A stretch of 64,000 bases of DNA from contig CM072886.1 of assembly GCA_037013685.1 (NCBI GenBank), forward strand, positions 59,078,933 to 59,142,932, given 5' to 3'. Origin of the DNA: Acridotheres tristis (taxonomy: Eukaryota; Chordata; Aves; Passeriformes; Sturnidae). The notes beneath the pieces are model-generated. The model worked only from the letters and a program-made list of their open reading frames with translations, had not been told where the DNA came from and did not search any database. Position numbers and translations under genes: made by a program. Below, piece by piece: positions 38,416 to 49,844 of this stretch. Each line of letters begins with the position of its first letter. The first letter of the stretch is position 1.

Positions 38416-39776
38416 TTAATATGGCCTAGCAGAATAAAACAAGTTAAAGAGCTTTGGCTTAGTTGAGACCCAAGATTATCAGGCTTTAGCTGCACGCAAG
38501 CAAATTTAGCAATGAATAGCAACTTAGTCCAATGTGTGTCAAGGCCAGGGAAATTTTTGGGGGAAGAGGCTGTGCCCATTCCACAGCCTTTGAAGACTGC
38601 AGCTAAAATTAGATGGTGGTGGCTGCTGGCCAGAGAAAGAAAACATTTTCCCCTCTTTTGCAATGTATCCAAAAGCCACACTTTCAGAGATTTCTATAAA
38701 GCTGTCATACATTGAAGAAAGGACATAGATCCTCCCATTCACCTGTGAACTAGAAGCTGACAACTCGTACACAGAGATGAATTTATTCTGGCTTGGAAGA
38801 ACATTAAGGAAATATGTATCATATTGTACCCATTAATGTCAGTTTAATACAAATACATAATCAGTTTTTAGCTGTATTTATGGACACCGAGTCTGAATCT
38901 CAGGCATCTGAATTCCAAGAGTATTAACTAGTCACTGTATGAAAATCAGATACCTTTTGACTTCAATATCCTTTGCATTAGACCTCTTATCTCTCCTGAA
39001 AATCATAAATATTCAAAAACTAGACCTACAGAAAGAAAACCCAGAAATTTAGTCCTTGGTGGCCCAGGTAAGTCTCTGTGACCAAGTGTGAAAGGCAAAA
39101 GGGCAATCAGAGTTCAGACTTGCTACCTTCAAGGGGCCAGAGCTCTGAGTCACCATAACAGTGGCTGAAATACCACATTTTCCCAGTTCCTCTGATGAGA
39201 AACCTGGGTGTCAGATGAGGAAAACCGTGATTTCATGGGAAAAAAATTTGGTAAACATGTTTCATGTCAAGCATGGTACACTCACATGGACAAATCCTGT
39301 TTGAGGCCCTCTGTTAGTTTTTTCTCCTTATTTAGTAAGAAAATATATATCCCAATGTAATCTTTTCCAGTTTCTTGTGGCTGAAGCCTCATTTGTGGGC
39401 TTCCAAAATGACACCACTGAAGAGCAGAGCTTAACCTCAATGTTTGGTGAAAAAACACAAGAAAGGCAACACCTCTGCTGAGGAAGGGAGTAGAAGCATT
39501 GAGCAATATTTCAAAACAAGTGGACAAACAAAAATATACAAAAAGAGCCACTACAAAGTCAGTGCATCTCTTCTCATTTCTTCTGAATATCTAAGGTGAA
39601 TCAAAGCCAAGCCAGACTCTTATGCAACTAGATTGAAACAGCCCACATGTTTAGGCCATTTTCTCATGGCATTTCCTGATGAAAAACTGCAAAGCACAAC
39701 AGTTCTTGCTCTAAGTTCCTTTGTGTTTGTATATTGTTCCACATAAAATAGACACTGACAGCAAAGACCCAGCTGC

Positions 39777-39814
39777 GGGGGGTTTTTTTTTTGGTTTTTT
39801 TTTTTTGTTTTTGC
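39777..39814. repeat. G4 plus T-run low-complexity tract
   Basis: A short G run is followed by T runs of 10 and 12 bases split by GG, then GTTTTTG. It produces a Lys/Asn-rich segment in the minus-strand frame that crosses it. Confidence 0.8.
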
Positions 39815-40182
39815 TATGGCTACTTTGAGGAACAGTAATCTAACGGGAATACTCTGAGGGCAGGTGTCAATGGTGAAGCAGCATAGTTTTTCTCCTCTTA
39901 ATTCACTCTCTTTCTTAAAGGATCTGGGGTCTGCAGTGAGTATCCATGTTGGAAGCAGCATGGTTGTCAAGCATTTACCAGTATTATATAGTAGGAGAGA
40001 ATCTCCTAGCATGCTTTTATAGGCTGTCAGCAAATAATACTCCTTATAACTTAGTCCTATCCAAAAGCTGAGTAACTGTTTTACAGAACTCCTGAGTAAT
40101 ATACAGGAAATACCCATATGTACAACGATAGGTACCAGAGAAATCAAACCCCTCCATCAAAGCTGTATTTATCTTACAATCC

Positions 40183-40206
40183 TTTTTTTTTTTTTTTTTT
40201 TTTTTT
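40183..40206. repeat. Poly-T run of 24 (poly-A on the minus strand)
   Basis: Twenty-four consecutive T on the plus strand. On the minus strand this is an A24 run preceded by CTATT, so it could be the tail of a retroposed sequence lying to its right. I found no matching direct repeat at the other side and no recognisable retrocopied gene, so a plain homopolymer is equally likely. Confidence 0.85.
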
Positions 40207-43200
40207 AATAGAAAGGTCATTTCAATTAGCAAGTGGGGGCAGGGAGTTATTGTTGGTAGGCACAGCCCCATACTGATGGTTCCCCTATACGTCAGCACAC
40301 GAGCATTAACATTGCTCAGATAATCTTGCTGGCAAGCAAAGAAACAACTATCATGTTACTTGAAAGAACTGAAGCTATATTGTGCAGCAGCAGTCATTAG
40401 TCTCCTTGAATCTGCTCATAATGGTGAATGCATCATTCTGCCTGCCTGCAACTCGTGTAACAAACAGCACAGCCAAGTCTTTTCCAGTTCTGTTATTCTG
40501 TTTTAAAAAACACTGACATTTTCTTAAACAGACATAATTTACAATTTTAAGTAACACAACAGTGCCTTGGTGTGCAAGGGCCAGCAAGCAAACAAGACTC
40601 CTTTCACAAAGATAAAAAAAAAATAAAAACCACAGTCTCGTGCTCTCTGAGGTCACCATTGCTCAAAACTGGGGTGAGGGGGGAGGAACCAGGACCTTTC
40701 TGTGACATATCTTTGGCTTTGGAATATGTATTGTGCTCCCACAGCAGAAAGCCCAAGTGCAAGTAGAGTTAAAAGCAATGTGCAAGGCTCTCTGGGGACA
40801 TCAACTTCTTGTGTCTACACCATCCTATCCTGTGCTACACCTACTGCACCTCAGACAGCAGTTTTGGACACTGAGCATCCATGCTGTTTTGATCTCTGAT
40901 TCATATTCCCAGCCTTCCTGACTTCCCCTGACTGCCAACACCACACAGGAAACATCAGGAGCACTCACAGCACCAACCAAAGTCCTCCATACACCAGCTG
41001 GTTGAATCACCTTGTCAGGCACCTCTTGGAGCATCCTCCACCTGCCACCATGTATCCCCACCATGCCATGCCCCTACTACTCACATTTTCAAGGAGAAAC
41101 ACATAAAAAATTATAGAATTTTTAGGATGAGTGCCCTTCACATCCATCATCTGTGGGCCATCCATCTCTATCAGAAAGCACAAGGTGGTGCTCATGAACT
41201 GGCAAGTGAAGTCCTGACATATGGTGAAGTATTACTAAATAACATGAATTCCCTGCTGGTGGGCACTAAACAGAAAACACTGTTCTGTTTATGGCCCTGG
41301 CACAGCTGGGCTTCTCTGCTGCTGCAGAGCTGCCTGGACAATTCAACTTGTCTGAGTCTAGCAGCTGAAGACAGATCACAAGCACATGACACTGCAGACC
41401 TCCAGGACGAAAATAATGGCATACTTGTCATTGCTGAACTTCTCTGGCATCAGTCAGCATGGCAGCTAAGGAGTGGATGCACTTCCCTCTCCTGCCTTTT
41501 GTAGAAGCTGATACAAAGTGCCACAAAAGTGGCCTTTTCTCTCTGGAATTTGATTTTTGCTCTCTATTTTTCCATTTTTGTTTGGAGGACAGCATTCTTC
41601 CCCCTGTGGGAGACTTTAACATACACCATAAGGTAAATCTGTTTTCTGTCATGACATGTTAACTGAATCACAGCCCCTGACTTAGTATGGCCTATGGGAA
41701 TCCCCTTATCTCCGACTGTCATGGCAATGGGTTCATTTTTAACCCCAGCAGAGCACCTGGCAGTCCAGAGATGTTCCCTCTGCTGCCCACCCCTCTTTGC
41801 AGGCTGCAGAGGGTAAGGGCATCAGAGTGGTACTGTAGGATACAAGTGACAAGAGGCAGCTGTGGCTTTACATGACCTACTAAGCACTTTTATTTACACA
41901 CAACTAAATAAATCATCCCATATATAACTGTCTCGGGCAAAAAAAATGAATAAAATTATTTCTTTTCCTGAGGATTATCAACTCTGGGTTAGTGACCTGA
42001 GGTCCAGAATCCAAAATCCTTCACTAAAAAGTCTGTTGCTCTAATTTATCAGATCCTGCAACGGTACCAGGAAGGAACAACATCTTAACTGTGGCAGCCC
42101 ATGAAAATATGTGACTGCTACTTTAAATTAGAGATGGATTGAAAGCAGCAGGTGACACGAAAACTGCACCGCTGGTGTTGCCTAATAAGTGAGCAGAACC
42201 ATACTGCAAGGGCAAATTTTCATCTGCCAAAGCAGCTAAAATGAGAAGCACAACAGTAACACAGCTTGGAGGGCAAAGAGATATGCCCTAACAACTGTCC
42301 CAGATGCAGATTCACTGCATCATAATGAAATTTTTTTTGAGTGTTGGGGTTTTTGTTTTTATCAGTGATGTTTAATCAATATCAGGTCATGGAAATACTC
42401 AAAAAACATTAATGGAGGGAAGAAACCAATGCCTTTATATTATAGGTTCCAAATGAGCTCGTAAATGTCCCAAGCAGTGTGACAAAGGCTGTCAGGAGAT
42501 GGTTTATGACTGAGCAGGAGCAGGAAGCTTGGTGACTCACACATCATGGCCCATACCTGGACATTTCCAGAAAATTTCTCAAATATGAGTAGTTCAAATA
42601 GCTCAGATAAGGATTAGGTAGGAATGCAAATATGGGGGCTTTACAGGAAGACAGTTCAAGCTATGAATCTTTTCCAAAACATCTTTGTCAGGGATACTCC
42701 CTGTGTACATTCAGCCTTTTGGTCACATTAACATTTTGCTGAAGAAGCAAGTTTGATAGTATTTTCTTTGCTCACTCTTCCTTATCTTCTGAAACTTCAA
42801 TGCACATCAGTAAAATAACATGATCCACAGGGAAAATTTTCTTATTTTCTTATTGTCTATAGGCTACAGAAAATTTTAAATCAAATTTGAAATTAAAAAA
42901 TTGGCAGAATATGAGTTGAAGTCAGTATTAACTAGAAACTTCAGCATAAAGTATATTCGTTTGATCAAAGCAATATTCTATATCCCATGGAAGCTTTTGA
43001 AGAATATTTAGAAGTAAAACAAGTGGGAAAAATATCTCTGTGCCAAATTTTGAGTTGTTTTTTAAACACACATCAAGGCAAAGCCATAAAGCAGCCAGTT
43101 GCCTGTATCTTCTGCCAAGAGCAGCATTCTCTCTCTCTCTCGCTTTTCCCCTCCTCCTCCCTCCAAATGAACAAGATCAAGATCAAGAAAATTGCATCAA

Positions 43201-43249
43201 GTCCTTGAGGCACGTTTCAAGTTTGCAGGAATATCACATTCACATGAGT

Positions 43250-43278
43250 CACCACCACACACACACAAACACACACAA
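43250..43278. repeat. (CA)n-rich microsatellite, imperfect
   Basis: ACCACCACACACACACAAAC followed by more CA units. A 12-base (CT)n run lies nearby at 43129-43140. Confidence 0.8.
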
Positions 43279-44648
43279 GTCCCTTTAGTTGTTTCTGGTG
43301 CTGCCACCACCAAGGAGCAACCACAGGATTTTGGAATGAGACAAGAAAATAGGGAATCTGGTAGCCGGTGAAAAACTAAGAAGCAGAAGTAGGGTTACTG
43401 AGCGAGGGAGAGAGTGGGGAGCATTTGCTTTAGATGCCAAAAAATTACTCCCTACAGCTGTGTGCTAATATTATGATTATTATTTTGGCAGAGGCTTTTT
43501 TGTTTTCTTTCCCAAGCTTATCCTGCTCCCCTCTTGTGCAGGTATTGAGCTTGTGCTGGGCCAAAAAAGCAAAGGAAACAAGGCCATCAGTTTTAGATTT
43601 GCTGTGCTCTGTCCAAGATACATAGCACATGGCAGCAAGGGAAAGCAAGAGAGAGGGGAGAAAAGAGCTGTGCTAATGGTCACAGCCTGGGTAAAGACCT
43701 TTGACTTTTCCAATAGTTTTAGTTCAGAATTAAAAGATGACTGGGATGAAGAGATTTTTTTTATTCCCAATTGTCTCTGATGTAAATAATTAATGCAAAT
43801 AACTTGGTGTATCTCATTAGCCTGAAGCTCTAATGTGAAGACATTAGAAAAGCTTTAGTACCAGAATATTTTATTGGAGGAAGTTATGGTAAGATCCTTC
43901 TCTCTATCAATCTTCCTTCTTCTATCAAAATACAGTGTCATTGTCATTACAGACCTTTCATAGCTATCATGAGTTTCCATCAGCTCAAGCCCTCTGCATA
44001 TCACTGAATCAGCAGTCTTCCAAACAGCACTCACTGCCTGTGACATGCAGTGCTGTACAGTGGTGGCAAGGCAGTTTTAGTTCCTTGATAGTCTGAAAGA
44101 TTTCTTACTTTTGCTCTTGTGCAGAATTATTGCTTAGATACCCCATTCTGCAGAATTCCCCCTCTCCCCTCCAAATTATTCCTTCAATCCTTAGGAAATA
44201 AAGTTCTGCACTCATTTTTCTGTATCTATTCTGTAACTGAGAGTCACTGCAATTTGAGGCTTCCAAGCATATTTTCTCAAAATTCCTTAGCAGAGGGAAA
44301 TATGACAAAACGTGAGGCAGTATGGGTACAAGTCAGAATAAAGCATGAATTTGTCAGTGTCAGTCAAGATTGTTTATTTAAGTTCTTAATATCAAAGGAG
44401 GTCTTCTGCCTTAAATTGAGATTCCAGTATCCCCTATTTCCACTTTCTCTTTCCCTTTTTTTTTTTCTATTTTGACATTTATTTTCTATGTTGTTTCTCT
44501 CTGCAAACATATTACTTTTATCGTACATCTTTTTCCTTCTTCTGCTTAAAAGCCCTCACAATATTTTATGTACTTTTTGGTCTTTGTGTCTCTTTATGGC
44601 AGCCTCCATTTTCTTGTCTGAAACAGCTGCACTCATTTTTCCTCTTTA

Positions 44649-44760
44649 GGGCCTCAATCCTGAAAACCATTTTAAATCAGAAAACACTTAGGCACATGTT
44701 TAGCAATGGGGTTAATTTTTACATGAACTGCAAGGTAAGCATTTACCTGAAGTTGATCAA
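44649..44760. repeat. Old palindromic amniote repeat relic
   Basis: The blocks GGGCCTCAATCCTGAAAACC, AACACTTAGGCACATGTTTA, CAATGGGGTTAATTTTTACA and AGGTAAGCATTTACCTGAAG follow the order of an old repeat widespread in birds and turtles, in which a GGGCC...CCTG end leads to an ACTTAAGCACATGCTTAA word and a central AATGGGACTAC block that then mirrors itself. The copy is decayed, only one arm is readable, and the family is recalled from memory. Confidence 0.4.
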
Positions 44761-44794
44761 AGTTCAACTGCTTTGCCAAACAGGTGCAGATTTC

Positions 44795-44834
44795 ATATAT
44801 ATTTATGTATATATACGCACACATACATGCACAT
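44795..44834. repeat. TA/CA low-complexity tract
   Basis: TATATATTTATGTATATATA followed by CGCACACATACATGCACATA. It is a decayed dinucleotide microsatellite similar in type to 37861-37917. Confidence 0.7.
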
Positions 44835-44999
44835 AAGATAAATGTTTTGTTTGAAACGGAACAGCTTTCCAGAAGGAGAACTGCTGGCTCATGAAAAGTA
44901 TTTGGCAAATTATAACCTCTGTCTCGGGTACCTAAGACATATTACATTCATCACCATCACTCAACTCAGTGCCTATTAAATAAGACCCTGCACAAAACA

Positions 45000-45361
45000 C
45001 ATCCGCTCTTCATCTGTGACAAATAACTGAGATTTTTTTCCAAAATGGTCATTCCTCTGCTGCACTGAACCTCTGCAGAGAGAAGCAGCCACTGTGGTGG
45101 AGTGACAGCCAGGAGGAGCAGCGCATCCTGGAGCTGCTCTGGTACAGGGACACAGGTGCTGTGTCTGGGAAGCTGCCCACCAGATTGGATTGTGTGGATT
45201 GTGCAGGAAGCTCTGCAAAACAGCTGAGCTGATCTGCTTTTGTATGGGCTCCACAGAGCTTCTCACCAGGGACCTGCAGAGGAGTGTGGCATGGCCACAG
45301 ACCCATGGCACACAGATAGACATCCAGAGAGCTCCCTTGTGACCAGCAGGTCCCTCTACTG
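45000..45361. other. GC-richer block just upstream of the CR1 copy, unassigned
   Basis: The sequence from about 45050 to 45360 is GC-richer than its surroundings and carries overlapping minus-strand frames (160 and 109 codons) with no recognisable domain. It may be a more diverged 5' extension of the CR1 copy, another transposon, or unique sequence. Confidence 0.3.
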
Positions 45362-45892
45362 CACTCTTGTGCACACACCCGGAGTGCTGCATCCAGCTCT
45401 GGCGCCCTCTACATAAGAAGGATGTTGACCTATTAGGGCAAGTACAAAGGAGGGCCACAAATATGGTCAGAGGGATGGAGAACCCTCCCCATGAAGACAG
45501 GCTGAGAGACTTGGAGTTGTCCAGCCTGAAGAAGAGAAGGCTCTGGAGAGACCTTATAGAATCTTTAGGTACCTAAGGGGGCTACAAGACAGCTGCAGAG
45601 GACTTTCCACAAGACCTTCTAGTGATGGAATGAGGGATAATGGCTTCAAACTAAAAATGAGCAGATTTAGATATTAGGAAGAAATTCTTGATTGTGAGGA
45701 TGGTAATGCACTGGAACAGTGACAACCAAAGGAGCTGTGGATGACTCATCCCTGGAAGTGTCCAAGGCTGGGCTGGATGGGGCTTTGAGCAACCTGGTAT
45801 GCTGCAAGGTGTCTCTGTTCACGGCAGGAGGGGTTGGGGCAAGATAATCTTTAGGATACCTTCCAATACAAACCATTCTGTAATTCTGTGAT
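45362..45892 (+). mobile_element. CR1 LINE, longest copy in the window, 5'-truncated
   Basis: The copy begins inside the reverse-transcriptase ORF2 (GGAGTGCTGCATCCAGCTCT) and runs through the ORF2 end into the 3' tail: GGCTGGATGGGGCTTTGAGC, GATAATCTTTAGGATACC, TTCCAATACAAACCATTCTG and the terminal ATTCTGTAATTCTGTG repeat at about 45875-45892. Truncation on the 5' side is the rule for LINEs copied by target-primed reverse transcription. The reading frame is partly kept near the left end and then broken. No target-site duplication was looked for successfully, which is normal for CR1. Confidence 0.95.
45382..45576 (+). pseudogene. CR1 ORF2 C-terminal remnant (reverse-transcriptase protein)
   Basis: The frame that opens at 45367 reads CIQLWRPLHKKDVDLLGQVQ, then RRATNMVRG, then EDRLRDLELSSLKKRRLWRD, which is the conserved region after the polymerase palm in CR1 ORF2 (LQLWGP, RRAT, ERLxxLGLxSLxxRRLRGDL-type words). 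It stops at TAA 45574-45576, where intact copies would continue for about 100 more residues. Downstream CR1 words are still readable in other frames, so a frameshift has broken the gene. It has no start, palm domain or endonuclease domain and cannot be active. Confidence 0.85.
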
Positions 45893-48800
45893 CCAAATTA
45901 GAGTGCAAGCACTTTTACAGCAAAAGGGAACTCAGAAGACCTTTCACTGATATGTATTGCTTTATTGATGTTTATGTGAACCCTCAAATATTTGGTTTTT
46001 TCACTCAACTCGTATTGTAGCACTCTCCCAGGCTGCACACAGACATGCACATAGGCACCTAGATACCTACATTTGCCTTTAACAGGGCTTTGTTCCGTCT
46101 TGAGCTGGGCCCCCTCACTTTGTCAGATGGATAGTCAAAAAGATGGGGGTATTACTTTCAGGCACAGGATAGATATGGCTTTAAAACCAGTGCTGTTTCC
46201 CACGCAGAATTCAAGAATGTGGGCAGACAAGTTTGCCTGGTTGGTGCTGTTGGTGTCTTCCAGCTATGGGGCTTGACCCCCATGCTGCCTTCACCTCTTT
46301 TCCTGGATGAGTCACTTTTTGTAAACCTGTTCTCAGGTGTTCTGTTTTCACGTTGTATTGGGAACTTGAACTGTGAATTCTTCTGGCAACATATTACCTA
46401 AAAAGCTGGGCTTAATGAAGCCTGTATCTGTTTGGGGATTCAGTTACAGAATCTATTCAGATATGTCAAGGGTACCAAATGTGCTTAGGTATTTTGCTGA
46501 ACAGAGACAATATTAACACTAATAAGAACTAGTTCCACAAGAAAGTTATTGTAAAACTGGGAATATTTTGGTTTGGTTGTTTTTTTTTTTACTTCTAATT
46601 TCAGAGACTAGTCTCAGAGTAAGACCTTGGGTGAGGAAGCAGAAAGGCAATTACTTCCAGTGTGCTGGGTGAATTTGCCAGAGGAGGGAAACTGAATGTT
46701 TGATGTGTTCCCCAAGGCCAATGTTCCACAATTATAAAAATATACTACCTCCCCTGTAACTCTGTGAATATAAAATGAAGCATCTTACCTACCATTAATT
46801 AGCTGTATTTTGTAGTTTTATGGACACTGAACATGGTGTTCTAATTTGCATACATTAACATGTAATTTACATGCTCACTGCAAAGTATTCAGTTTTATTG
46901 CCATTACCTTTTGTGGCCTATTTCTCTAATGACTGTAATGGAATACAAAAGAGATTTCTCATTGTGTTTACCCTGTTACCTTATACATGAGTTTCAGAAT
47001 AATGTGTCATGCTGAGAAGTGGGAATTTTCATGTAAAAGGTTTTGCTTTCTAGTTTGAGCCACTTCAGGACCACCCACTCTGCTGAATTTTCTAGTTCTT
47101 TCTATATTTCCTTAGCCACTACTCTTTTTTTGCACACATAAGAACAAAAAAATGTTTTAAAAGTCAGGTACAAGTGTAGAGACTTGCTCCATTGCCTGCA
47201 CTAAAAAAGAAAGTCAGACACAAGAATTAATGGGTTCTACTCTATCAGCACCTAAAGGCACAGAGAGAGAAAAATAATCTGCAGCTGGGGAAAGCTGAGC
47301 AGGGTCAAAGGGCAGTGCCTGCATCTGCATTCACTGAGAGGCAGAGAGGAAAAATAAAGGGTCTCTTTTTGTTGCAGCTCAGCACTATTTTAGAAAGCGC
47401 AGATACTAACTTAATTACCACAGTTCCCTTTTGCACTAGAGCACTGCAGCAGGCTATAAATCAATACTCTAAGGTCACATTGCTAAAAGCACTGAAAAAG
47501 AGTCTTTCCTCTCACTATAGCATGTTGTTTGCTGCTCCTGAAGCAGTGTCACGAGAGTTCAATATCAGAGAGAGAACAGGGCTAAAACAATGATTACAAA
47601 AGAAATCAGAATTGCAAAAACGTTAAGGTGCAAAGCGAGCAAGTCCAGTTACAGCAGATGCCACGATTGCATCAAACCTTCCATCCTCTCCCAGCTGAGA
47701 GACAGGAGACGCAGCAGCAGGTGCCCAGCAGTACGAATACATTTCATTCTGGGCTGAATTTTTGTTGTGGAGGCCAAGTTGATGGGAAAAGAGCACATCT
47801 GAAAAAATTACTGTTATTTCTGCTGAGTATATCTCTGGCAACTTTATCATACATCTGAAATCAATTATACATATGCATGCATGACATCTTATTTCAATAA
47901 ATTGTTGGAAATGGGGCTCAGGAGTTGCAAAAATAGATTTTTTTTTTTCCACTTGCCTTTCTATTATACCTGCTGACCCAGATATTTCACAGCCTTTGGA
48001 AGGGAAAACATCTCATATGAGATTGGGAAGATATGGAAAAAGCCACTTCCAGCTGAGATACACTTGGCACAGCATTTAATGGCTTAGCCAGAGGGAGGTT
48101 TCTTTACGTTTGGGTTCACGCTGGCAGTATGTAGCCAATACTAATATTAGATAGAAAGAGAGGACTTGCATCCAGGTGCCCAGGGTACTACAGGGATGAC
48201 ACACGGGATCCCATAAACACCTAGTTTAGATGCTAGAACATCTACAGCTTTGCTGTTAACAGACTAATTTATGGAGCTAGTAAAAACTGACATTGCAATT
48301 GGAGGTTGAGGGACGTTTGGAATTAAAGAAATTAGAACTCTATCCAATATTAAAATACAAATTTCAGGAAATTTTTTATCTTTAAAACACAAACAGATTT
48401 CTACCCAAACTGAAATTCAATTACCAAAACTTGCCTGTACCCTTAGAAGGGACTTGAATCCCAGACACTGGTAAGTACACCGCTAAACGGGGTTTTTAGT
48501 CCGGGTGTGAAGTGGCACGGATGCATTCAGTTTAGACTTATTGCTCCCCTGAATTTCAGCCCAAACACAGCCCCTGCAAATCTGATGTACAAGCGGGAAA
48601 GTGTGGACTAATAATATTTGGCATGCACTGTGAAACTCATCAAGGCATGCTTTGATTTAAAAGTAGAGCCTCAGACAACGCATTTTGGACTCCTCAAATC
48701 ACATTGTATGACAGCAATTTTTTGTGAAAAATTTCTGAGAAGAAGAGGAAGAGCGTGATGTTATTTTAATTGATGTGAGGATTATTTTTCACCCTTTTGC

Positions 48801-49812
48801 ACAAGTACAAATAACTCCAGTAACCTGTGACATGTCTGTCCTGATAGTATAGTCTCCTGATTACCAGAGCCAACTTCCTGGGACCTTGTTTGATGAGGAA
48901 CTGGCCTAGATTCTGGCATGCAGAGAGAAAAAAATTGTCCATATGCATCTTCATATTTAGTTGTAAAGACAAAGCTAATATTTTGATTCTTTGTCAGCAG
49001 GACTCATACATGGCTAGTGAACATGGGCTGGCTAGGAAAAAGAAAAAGACACTATTTTGCCTTTTTTTAGTTCCTAGACAGTTACAGTTACAGGGCTTCC
49101 TTTGAAGTTACTAATGCATTTTTGGACGTATTTAGGTTGGAAAATTTTGAAAGTTTACAGACCAAATGATTAAGCGTTTGTGGCAAAATTGGATGAAGCC
49201 TCTCTATTCTATTAGAAATAAGTAAAATGCAAATATTCAAAGTTATGCCCAGAGTAAATTTAGTATTTCCTAATTCACTGATGTACACTCGATCTGAAAT
49301 AATCAATTAAGGCTTCTAAGTCTTCTATGATTAAATTAAATTTGATTCAACTTTTTGAAAGATTAAGCAGTGCTACAGAGTAAAGGAAGCCTCAATGTAC
49401 TTTAAATCAAAGGAGATTAGACAAAGCCTCTATGTCTGACAACACAATATTTGTAACATTATTTACTTCAGCAGCAGTTATGAGAACCTTATTAACTATG
49501 TGTTCCAGTATAACTATATTTATTTAAATTTTATCATCTGCCAGAGGCCATGCCGTTCTTCAAATAGCTTCATCCCACACTTTAAGGGATAGTTATGGAG
49601 CTATGAATAGGAAGGTGGATGGGGTTAAAACATTGTGACAAAACTTCAGAAAATAGCAAGAAAAAAACAATAGCAAAATTTCAGAAGCGACCTTCAATAC
49701 CCTGAAATAAAGTGTAAAGGATTAGAAAACCTTAAGTGAATATTTCCTACACAGCATCTAAAACAAAATCTTTTTGATTGTGACAGGAACTGTTGTATGA
49801 GACAAGTAATGT

Positions 49813-49844
49813 AAAAAAAAAAAAAAAATATATATATATATTTT
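49813..49844. repeat. A16 run followed by (TA)n
   Basis: A run of 16 A is followed by alternating TA and then TTTT. It is a simple repeat that may be length-variable. Confidence 0.9.

Larger units (their letters stand above)
33553..44648. other. AT-rich non-coding stretch, no confirmed gene
   Basis: Low-complexity patches at 37861-37917, 38329-38415, 39777-39814, 40183-40206 and 43250-43278 are listed separately. An exon-like stretch at 35566-35641 is also listed. Frames such as the 175-codon minus-strand one at 39620-40147 cross a T/A run and match no family. I see no LTR, CR1 tail or RNA gene. Confidence 0.45.

Noticed and set aside
39620..40147. 175-codon minus-strand frame, the longest in the window
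   Set aside because: It crosses a T/A homopolymer, has no recognisable domain, and such lengths are expected by chance in 64 kb on six frames.
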